A stretch of 64,000 nucleotides of DNA, from contig CAJNDS010002629.1 of the NCBI GenBank assembly GCA_905221605.1, positions 273,788-337,787 on the forward strand, given 5' to 3'. Shown piece by piece: positions 56,777 through 64,000 of the stretch. Positions within the stretch are counted from its first letter, which is position 1. Each line of letters opens with the position of its first letter. Source of the stretch: Symbiodinium natans (Eukaryota; Sar; Dinophyceae; Suessiales; Symbiodiniaceae). The notes beneath the pieces are model-generated. The model was not told the DNA's origin. It did not search any database and saw only the letters and a list, made by a program, of their open reading frames with translations. The translations under genes were made by a program, and so were the position numbers.

Positions 56777-57025
56777 AGTTATCATAATTATGATGACTTC
56801 AACTTCCCCATCATAAGTTATCATAATTATGATAACTTTAGCTTCCCGATCTAAATTATCATAATTATGATAACTTCAAGTTCTTTATCTCAGAGTATGA
56901 TAAATATGATAAGCAACTTTTCATAATTATGATAAGTTATTATAATTATGATAAGTTATCATAAGTTATCATACTTATGATAAGGTATCATAATTATGAT
57001 AAATTGTCATAGTTATCATAAGCTA
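56777..57025. repeat. TTATCATAATTATGATAA palindrome array
   Basis: About eight copies of an 18-bp perfect or near-perfect palindrome. The first three are spaced about 37 bp apart with linkers such as CTTCAACTTCCCCA; later ones are crowded and degenerate. Confidence 0.9.
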
Positions 57026-57219
57026 TCCTCCTCGCCCTTTCCCGTTAAAAGTGCTTACAGCTTAAAGACCTTAGTACAAAAAACTGTACTAAAGCGCAAA
57101 GAAAACAATGCTTATGATGCAGAGACTTTGGTACACTATGATGCGTCAAGACACAATGAAATTATGCTTGCGATCTAGACACTGTGCCCTTTGAGATAGT
57201 TGAGAAGAAAAAAATGGCC
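57026..57219 (+). other. short unique segment with hairpin and possible small ORF
   Basis: It contains an 8-bp perfect hairpin (TTAGTACA, loop AAAAAC, TGTACTAA) at 57,071-57,092. A plus-strand frame ending at 57,178 reads KENNAYDAETLVHYDASRHN, which is protein-like but short and without a convincing start. Unknown. Confidence 0.3.
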
Positions 57220-57299
57220 GCGTGCCAATATTGATTGCTTGTAACGGAGTGATTCCAAGTCTTGCTTATCGGGGGGTAAGTGTTCGTAAATTTCACCAA

Positions 57300-57640
57300 A
57301 AACATGACAATTTTTCCGCTGAATATGTGTCAGTAGAGCCGTGCTACCACAAAAAAAGCATGACACATTTTTCGCGGAATATGTGTCACCAGAGTTCTCT
57401 TAGCAACATAAACATGACACTTTTCCCGCGGAATATGTGTCAGTAGAGCTGTGCTAACACAAAAAGCATGACACATTTTCCGCGGAATATGTGTCAGTAG
57501 AGGCGTGCTAACAAAAAAAAGCATGACACATTTTCCGCGGAATATGTGTCACGAGAGTTCTGCTAAGACAAAAAGCATGACACATTTTTCGCGGAATATG
57601 TGTCAGTAGAGCCGTGCTAACACAAAAAAGCATGAGAAGT
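57300..57640. repeat. 54-56-bp tandem repeat with CCGCGG-centred palindrome
   Basis: Six units, with GAATATGTGTCA at 57,321, 57,377, 57,431, 57,485, 57,540 and 57,594. The best units contain TGACACAT, TTTCCGCGGAAT and ATGTGTCA in a row, a 28-bp dyad symmetric at 26 positions. The rest is a less symmetric linker (AGTAGAGCCGTGCTAACAC and an A-run). A peptide repeat such as MTHFSRNMC appears in open frames as a by-product. Confidence 0.9.
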
Positions 57641-57710
57641 GCACCTATCTGTGAATAGCAAGATTGGTATTTCTAATTAGGGAGAGACAAGGGAGATATA
57701 TAAAGCTTTG
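57641..57710 (+). repeat. 70-bp stub of the 1.42-kb pyrimidine-rich repeat
   Basis: GCACCTATCTGTGAATAGCA through TATATAAAGCTTTG matches the corresponding part of the large tandem unit at about 59,031-59,102, 59,690-59,757 and 61,106-61,184 with very few changes. It stops at CTTTG, where AT-rich DNA begins. Confidence 0.85.
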
Positions 57711-57914
57711 ATTAAATGATTTACATCATGTAATTTAAACAATTTAAACAATTCAAATAATGTAAATACATTATATAGTTTAAATAGTTGAAATCCGAAA
57801 AGGGGGGGGAACCACCCTCCCCGCCCCCTAAGAATTAAATAATGTAAATAATTTCAATCCGAAACCTCCCCGTCGTACTTAAATTAATCACTATTTAATT
57901 CTTGGGAGGGGGGG
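57711..57914. repeat. AT-rich TTTAAAC segment with G/C tracts and a 12-bp inverted repeat
   Basis: Degenerate AATTTAAAC and AATGTAAAT units. AAGAATTAAATA and TATTTAATTCTT pair across a 50-base gap, and each is flanked by C-rich or G-rich DNA. Confidence 0.7.
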
Positions 57915-58480
57915 AAGCTCCGGGCAAAATTTGGCCAAATCGAGCCGCGCATTTCTCATCGCATACGAAGAGCTGCCCGATTTGGCCAAATTTTGCCCGG
58001 AGGCTGCTTGGCAAAATTTGGCCAAATCGAGCCACGCATTTCTCATCGCCTACGAAGAGCAGCCCGATTTGACCAAATTTTGCCCGAAAGCTGCTCGGCA
58101 AAATTTGGCCAAATCGAGCCGCGCCTTTCTCATCGCCTACGAAGAGCAGCCCGATTTGGCCAAATTTTGCCCGAAAGCTGCTCGGCAAAATTTGGCCAAA
58201 TCGAGCCGCGCCTTTCTCATCGCCTACGAAGAGCAGCCCGATTTGGCCAAATTTTGCCCGAAAGCTGCCCGGCAAAATTTGGCCAAATCGAGCCGCGCCT
58301 TTTTCATCGCCTACGAAGAGCAGCCCGATTTGGCCAAATTTTGCCCGGAGGCTGCTTGGCAAAATTTTGCCAAATCGAGCCGCGCATTTCTCATCGCGTA
58401 CGACGAGCAGCCCGATTTGGCCAAATTTTGCCCGCAGACTGTCCGGCAAAATTTGGCCAAATCCAGCCGCACGTTTCCCA
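57915..58480. repeat. TTTGGCCAAA dyad satellite, second array (exact 87-bp period)
   Basis: GATTTGGCC (one copy GATTTGACC) starts at 57,979, 58,066, 58,153, 58,240, 58,327 and 58,414, a spacing of exactly 87. Each unit is a dyad, CCCGATTTGGCCAAATTTTG against CAAAATTTGGCCAAATCGAG, followed by the linker CTTTCTCATCGCCTACGAAG. Because 87 is 29 codons, frames stay open through all units on both strands (206 and 206 codons plus, 216 minus). The minus frame repeats GAARFGQILPSSFRAKFGQI. I regard these as repeat by-products unless a transcript shows otherwise. Confidence 0.9.
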
Positions 58481-58784
58481 TTGTTGGGCCCTTTGGGGCC
58501 GTTTTTTTGGGGCCAAATTGGGCCCAAAGGGCAAATGTTGCCCAAAATTAGCCAAAGGAGAAAAAAGAGCCCACTTCATAAACTGTATAAACCTTATAAG
58601 TAGCTCTACATAATTCTTTTACCCCACCCCCCCCCCCCAGCCCTCCTCCACCTTTCGTGCCCTCTACCTCAAAAACGAAGGCTTGTACTTGCACTTGTAC
58701 TTGTAATGTACTCGTATAGGCGCAGAGTGTGCCTAGGTCACTTGAGAAGTTTTGAGTGGTGCAGCAAACCCAGCTGATGCTCAT
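58481..58784. other. linker between satellite and pyrimidine array
   Basis: Contains a GGGCCC/CCAAA inverted region (58,490-58,545), twelve C at 58,627-58,638 and four to five CTTGTA-like hexamers at 58,681-58,712. No gene seen. Confidence 0.6.
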
Positions 58785-61700
58785 GATTTCTCTGTCTCCC
58801 TATATATGGGCGATGGAACGGGTGTCCTTTTTGATCGTTTTCTGCATCTTCAAGGGAGAAAAAAGGACCCCCCAAGAAGGAAAAGTAACATAAGAAAAAG
58901 GGAGGGACATTGAAGAGATCCTCTCTTTACTTAGTCATTCCCTGTCATCTCTTCTTATCTGTTGTTTTTCTTAGTCGCTTCAAAACGCAAAATAAGGGAA
59001 AGGCGATTTCCTGAAGAGGAGGAAGGGTACTGTACCTATCTGTGAATAGCAAGATTGGTTTTTTCTCATTAGGGAGAGACAAGGGAGATATATAAAGCTT
59101 TGCGACAAGTTTTGTCACTCCGTCTCCTTGCTTCCTGTCTGTTCTATTCCTTGCAGAGATCAGGGAGAGAGGATAGATAAAGAAGAGTGCCATCTTCTTT
59201 GCGCCTTGTTTTGTCTCTCCCTCTCCTTTATTCATCTCTCTTCTATTCTTTTCTTGGCTCTTCCCATTAAAATTGTGTTCCTTTCATCGCTCCTCTCTCC
59301 TTCTCTTTCCCTTCTCTTCTGCTGTTCCCCCTTAAATGACAAAAAACACAAGAAAGGAAGAACAAGAGGGGAATGGAGGCCCTTTTCCTGTCTTCTCCTG
59401 CTGCAATGAATAAGGAAAAGAGCATAGGAGATAAGGAAGGGAATTGAAGAGTAAATGGGCGATGGAACTGGAACGGGTGTTCCTTTTGAGAGTTTTCTGC
59501 ATCTTCAAGGGAGAAAAAAGACATCCCCCAAGAAGGAAAAGTAACATAAGAGATAGGGAGGAAAATTGAAGAGCTCCTCTCTTTACCTAGTCATTCCCTG
59601 TCCTCTCTTCTTATCTGTTGTTTTTCTTAGTCGCTTCAAAAAGCAAAATAAGGGAAAGGCGATTTCCTGAAGAGGAAGAAGGGCACCTATCTATCTGTGA
59701 ATAGCAAGATTGGTTTTTTCTCATTAGGGAGAGACAAGGGAGATATATAAAGCTTTGCGACAAGTTTTGTCACTCCGTCTCCTTGCTTCCTGTCTGTTCT
59801 ATTCCTTGCAGAGATCAGGGAGAGAGGATAGATAAAGAAGAGTGCCGTCTTCTTTGCGCCTTGTTTTGTCTCTCCCTCTCCTTTATTCATCTCTCTTCTA
59901 TTCTTTTCTTGGCTCTTCCCATTAATATTGTGTTATTGTTATCTCTCCTCGCTCCTTCTCTTTCCCTTCTCTTCTGCTGTTCCCCCTTAAATGACAAAAA
60001 CGCAAGAAAGGAAGAACAAGAGGGGAAGGAGGCCCTGTTCTTTTCACAATGGATGGGGCAAGTGAGCGGGGTTGGCTCCTTGCCCGTAGACCCTCCCCAT
60101 GCTTCAGCATATTCTTCCTCTCGCCCTATCGCCTCTCTGTTCTTTTCCTTGTTCCCAAACGGAAAAAGTGAACGGGTTCCTGAAGACGAGAGAGGGCGCC
60201 TGTTTTTCTAATTATAGAGGGAAAAGGGAAAGACAAGGATGATAGATAAAGAAGAGTGCGATCCGTCTCCTTGTTTCTTGTCTTTTCTCTTCTTTTCAAT
60301 ACCCTTCCAGAAAATTAAAATGGCATCCTTGTTGTCTCTCCTCTCTCACTTCTCTTTCCCTTCTCTCCTTCTATTTCCGTTTAGCTGTTAAACCACAATA
60401 AAGGAACTTGTATGATAAGGGCAGTGGGAGGGTAAGCAGAGGGTGACTCCTTGAGTGTGGACCTTGCCATACTTCATCATATCACTCTTTTCGGCCTATC
60501 TCTTCTGCTCTTTTCCTTACCCTTCTCCTTTTCATAATTCTTCCTGCTTAGTTTTTCTTATTTCGAAAAGAAAAAGGGAAGGGAGAGATAAGGGAGATGG
60601 GATGGATTAAGAAGAGCGCCATCTTCTTTGCAACTTGTTTTGTCTCTCCTTCTCCTTTATTCATCTCTCTTCCATTCTTTTCTTGGCTCTTCCCATTAAA
60701 ATTGTGTTCCTTTCATCGCTCCTCTCCCCTTCTCTTTCCCTTCTCTTCTCCTGTTCCCCTTTATATGACAAACACACAAGAAAGGAAGAACAAGAGGGGA
60801 ATGGAGGCCCTTTTCCTGTCTTCTCCTGTTGCAATGAATAAGGAAAAGAGCATAGGAGATAAGGAAGCGAATTGAAGAGTAAATGGGCGATGGAACGGGC
60901 GTTTCTTTTGAGAGTTTTCTGCATCTTCAAGGGAGAAAAAAGGATATCCCCCAAGGAGGAAACGTAACATAAGAGATAGGGAGGAAAATTGAAGAGCTCC
61001 TCTCTTTACCTAGTCATTCCCTGTCCTCTCTTCTTATCTGTTGTTCTTCTTAGTCGCTTCAACAAGCAAAATAAGGGAAAGGCGATTTCCTGAAGAGGAA
61101 GAAGGGCACCTATCTATCTGTGAATAGCAAGATTGGTTTTTTCTAATTAGGGAGAGACAAGGGAGATATATAAAGCTTTGCGACAAGTTTTGTCACTCCG
61201 TCTCCTTGCTTCCTGTCTGTTCTATTCCTTGCAGAGATAAGGGAGAGAGGATAGATAAAGAAGAGTGCCATCTTCTTTGCGCCTTGTTTTGTCTCTCCCT
61301 CTCCTTTATTCATCTCTCTTCTATTCTTTTCTTGGCTCTTCCCATTAAAATTGTGTTCCTTTCATCGCTCCTCTCTCCTTCTCTTTCCCTTCTCTTCTGC
61401 TGTTCCCCCTTAAATGACAAAAACGCAAGAAAGGAAGAACAAGAGGGGAATGGAGGCCCTGTTCTTTTCACAATGGATGGGGCAAGTGAGCGGGGTTGGC
61501 TACTTGCCCGTAGACCCTCCCCATGCTTCAGCAAATTCTTCCTCTCGCCCTATCGCCTCTGTTCTTTTCCTTGTTCCCAAACGGAAAAAGTGAACGGGTT
61601 CCTGAAGACGAGAGAGGGCGCCTGTTTTTCTAATTATAGAGGGAAAAGGGAAAGACAAGGATGATAGATACGGAAGAGTGCCATCCGTCCCCTTGTTTCT

Positions 61701-63720
61701 TGTCTTTTCTCTTCTTTTCAATACCCTTCCAGAAAATTAACATGGCATCCTTGTTGTCTCTCCTCTCTCACTTCTCTTTCCCTTCTCTCCTTCTGTTTCC
61801 GTTTAGCTGATAAACCACAAGAAGGGAACTTGTATGATAAGGGCAGTGGGAGGGTAAGCAGAGGGTGACTCCTTGCGTGTGGACCTTGCCATACTTCATC
61901 ATATCACTCTTTTCGGCCTATCTCTTCTGCTCTTTTCCTTACCCTTCTCCTTTTCATAGTTCTTCCTGCTTAGTTTTTCTTATTTCGAAAAGAAAAAGGG
62001 AAGGGAGAGAAAAGGGAGAGGGGATGGATTAAGAAGAGCGCCATCTTCTTTGCAACTTGTTTTGTCTCTCCTTCTCCTTTATTCATCTCTCTTCCATTCT
62101 TTTCTTGGCTCTTCCCATTAAAATTGTGTTCCTTTCATCGCTCCTCTCTCCTTCTCTTTCCCTTCTCTTCTCCTGTTCCCCTTTATATGACAAAAATACA
62201 AGAAAGGAAGAACAAGAGGGGAATGGAGGCCCTTTTCCTGTCTTCTCCTGTTGCAATGACTAAGGAAAAGAGCATAGGAGATAAGGAAGGGAAGAGTAAA
62301 TGGGCGATGGAACGGGTGTTCCTTTTGAGAGTTTTCTGCATCTTCAAGGGAGAAAAAAGGACCCCCCAAGAAGGAAAAGTAATGCAAAATTGAAGAGCTC
62401 CTCTCTTTACCTAGTCATTCCCTGTCCTTTCTTCTTATCTGTTCTTTTTCTTATTCGCTTCAGAAAGCAAAATAAGGGAAAGGCGATTTCCTGAAGAGGA
62501 AGAAGGGCACTTATCGATTTGCGAAGAGCAAGATTGGTTTTTTTCTAATTAGGGAGAGACTTGCCCCGCCTGAGCCTCCCTGGCCTGCTTGTTGTGGCCA
62601 CATTCCGCTACAGTTGCCCCGCCTGAGTCTCCCTGGCCTGCTTATTGTGGCCACATTCCGGTACAGTTGCGCTTCCAGAAAAATGCCATCCTTGTCATCT
62701 CTCCTCTCTCACTTCCCTTTCCCTTCTCTCCTTCTGTTTCCTTTCAACTGATACAGCGCAAGAAAGGAACTTGTATGATAAGGCAGTGGAAGGGTAAGCA
62801 GAGGGTGACTCCTTGCGCGTGGACCTTGCCATACCCCCTCCTATCGGCCTATCCCTTCTATTCCTTTCCGTCCCCTTCTCCTTCTCATAGTTCTTCCTTT
62901 TTGTTTTCTTATTTCGAAAAGAAAGAGGGCAGGGAGAGATAAGGGGGAGAGGATAGATAAAGAAGAGTGCCATCTTCTCTGCGCCTTATTTTGTCTCTCC
63001 CTCTCCTTTATTCATCTCTCTTCTATTCTTTTCTTTGCTCTTCCCAGTACAAATGCAATCCTTTTTGTCTCTCCTCTCTCCTTCTTTCTCCCTTCTCTTC
63101 TCCTGTTCCCCTTGATGTGACAAAAACACAAGAAAGGAAGAACAAGAGGGGAATGGAGGCCCTGTTCCTTTCTTTTCCTGTTTCAATGGATGGGGAAAGT
63201 GAGCGGGGTTGGCTCCTTGTCCGTAGACCCTCCCCATGCTTCAGCAAATCCCTCCTCTCGCCTTATCGCCTCTGTTCTTTCCTTGTTCCCACATGGAAAA
63301 AGAAAACGGGTTCCTTTGCATGTTCATTGTTCTTCCTTTTGTTGTTTATTTGAAAAGGAAAAGAGCAAGAGAAGAAAGATGAAAACGAGCACCATCTTCT
63401 CCTAGCCTGATTTTGCACCTCCCTCTCCTGTCTTCATTTCTCTTCCATTCTTTTCATTGCTCTTCCCATTAAAATTGCATTCCTTTTGATCTCTCCTCTG
63501 ATCTGCGAAGAGCAAGAATGGTCTTGTCTTTTGAATTATAGAGGGAAACGGGAGAGGCAAGGAAGGGAGAGATGATAGATAAAGAAGAGTGCCATCCGTC
63601 TCCTTGTTTCTTGTCTCTTCTCTTCTTTTCAATCAATACCCTTCCAGAAAATTAAAATGGCCTCCTTGTTGTCTCTCCTCTCTCACTTCTCTTTCCCTTC
63701 TGCCGCAGCCAAACAGCGAC
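58785..63720 (+). repeat. pyrimidine-rich tandem array, about 1.42-kb unit
   Basis: The marker GGGCGATGGAAC recurs at 58,808, 59,457, 60,884 and 62,302, a spacing of 649, 1,427 and 1,418. The first unit lacks an internal block of about 770 bp. A subunit starting GATAGATAAAGAAGAGTGCC recurs at 59,172, 59,827, 60,241, 60,601, 61,250, 61,663, 62,023, 62,952 and 63,574 and carries CT-rich DNA such as CTCTCCCTCTCCTTTATTCA. Near-identical open frames of up to 152 codons (SLSFIHLSSILFLALPIKIV) recur in each copy. Their hydrophobic, Leu/Ser-rich content follows from CT-rich DNA, so I do not call them genes. Confidence 0.85.
62561..62666 (+). repeat. 53-bp direct duplication inserted in the array
   Basis: Two tandem copies (62,561-62,613 and 62,614-62,666) of TTGCCCCGCCTGAGCCTCCC and onward to CACATTCCGCTACAG, differing at three positions. 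The flanking array sequence jumps from AGGGAGAGAC to GCTTCCAGAAAA, so part of the normal unit is missing here. Confidence 0.9.
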
Positions 63721-63960
63721 TTTTTCACGCAGGCTGAAAAAAGAACACGCATACACAGATAGCAAAGAGAAACAAATGAAAATAAGAACAACCAGAAATT
63801 CGCAGTTCGTAATGGCGTGCGGCTAGGCCTAGAACCGCTGGGCATGAGATTTGCGTGCCATATGTAGGTGTAAATATGTATTTTTGTATTACGATATTTA
63901 TATTCGCTCTTTTTAAGCAATAAGAAAAACCCAAAGCTAAATAGACCCTAAAGGCGGCGG
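63721..63960. other. unique sequence beyond the array
   Basis: No gene or repeat seen. It ends in CCCTAAAGGCGGCGGGCTCA just before a TA microsatellite. Confidence 0.5.
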
Positions 63961-63963
63961 GCT

Positions 63964-64000
63964 CATATATATATATACACACATATATATATATATTATA
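63964..64000. repeat. (TA)n/(CA)n microsatellite at the window end
   Basis: Alternating TA with a short ACACAC interruption. It runs to the window edge, so its true length is unknown. Confidence 0.85.

Noticed and set aside
46285..58480. CRISPR array
   Set aside because: Repeats are directly tandem or palindromic without unique spacers of constant length, and the window is eukaryotic in character with no cas-like frame.
57895..58551. 206-216-codon frames on both strands
   Set aside because: They follow from an exact 87-bp tandem period and a stop-poor palindrome. Openness on both strands is not coding evidence.
59128..61664. Repeated 90-150-codon frames with hydrophobic Leu/Ser/Phe-rich stretches that look like membrane segments
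   Set aside because: CT-rich DNA translates to Leu, Ser, Phe and Pro in any frame. The frames recur only because the DNA is a tandem repeat.

Overview
This window looks like nuclear DNA of a gene-poor, large-genome eukaryote. A dinoflagellate is my best guess. The guess rests on 46 kb of balanced-composition DNA with no open frame longer than about 205 codons, on TTTAGGG-type telomere-like words (a motif shared by dinoflagellates, plants and some other algae), and on the absence of any prokaryotic gene packing, operon, rRNA or tRNA. It is an inference; a plant or another alga is not excluded. I recognise no protein family anywhere in the window.

Region 1 (1 to about 46,285) is mostly unique sequence. 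It holds scattered short GAA, GA and GAT tracts and several G or C homopolymers of 10 to 25 bases. I list a limited set of candidate exons or open frames, all at low confidence. The best is a pair at 13,961-14,038 and 14,280-14,340/47 on the plus strand, which would join in frame across a 241-base GT-AG intron. The others are chosen because they end at splice-like sites or read like protein. Some open frames of 130-205 codons are expected by chance in this much sequence, so length alone is not evidence.

Region 2 (about 46,285 to 58,650) is a patchwork of satellites. They have unrelated sequences but one shared design: almost every one is built from dyad-symmetric (hairpin or palindrome) units. 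In order they are a TAGGAATCCTA satellite, a degenerate telomere-like patch, a CTCGAG hairpin satellite, a 120-bp-arm hairpin, a 375-bp higher-order repeat with CCCTATAG palindromes, a 3-kb ATTTAAAT array with a GC-rich 54-bp spacer, a TTTGGCCAAA satellite, a T-rich 138-bp repeat, a GGCTGGAGG minisatellite, a TTATCATAATTATGATAA array, a 54-bp repeat with a CCGCGG-centred palindrome, and a second TTTGGCCAAA array with an exact 87-bp period. Two neighbouring stretches (46,300-48,647 and 48,627-51,638) are each bounded by inverted copies of a (TA)n, C-homopolymer and unique-word motif, and they share one TA tract. They may be two non-coding terminal-inverted-repeat elements lying back to back.

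Region 3 (about 58,785 to 63,720) is a pyrimidine-rich tandem array with a unit near 1.42 kb and one shortened 649-bp unit. A 70-bp stub of the same unit at 57,641-57,710 suggests that satellite DNA was inserted into the array. The window ends in a TA/CA microsatellite. The open frames of 150-340 codons in regions 2 and 3 are explained by repeat periodicity and symmetry, and I do not call them genes.
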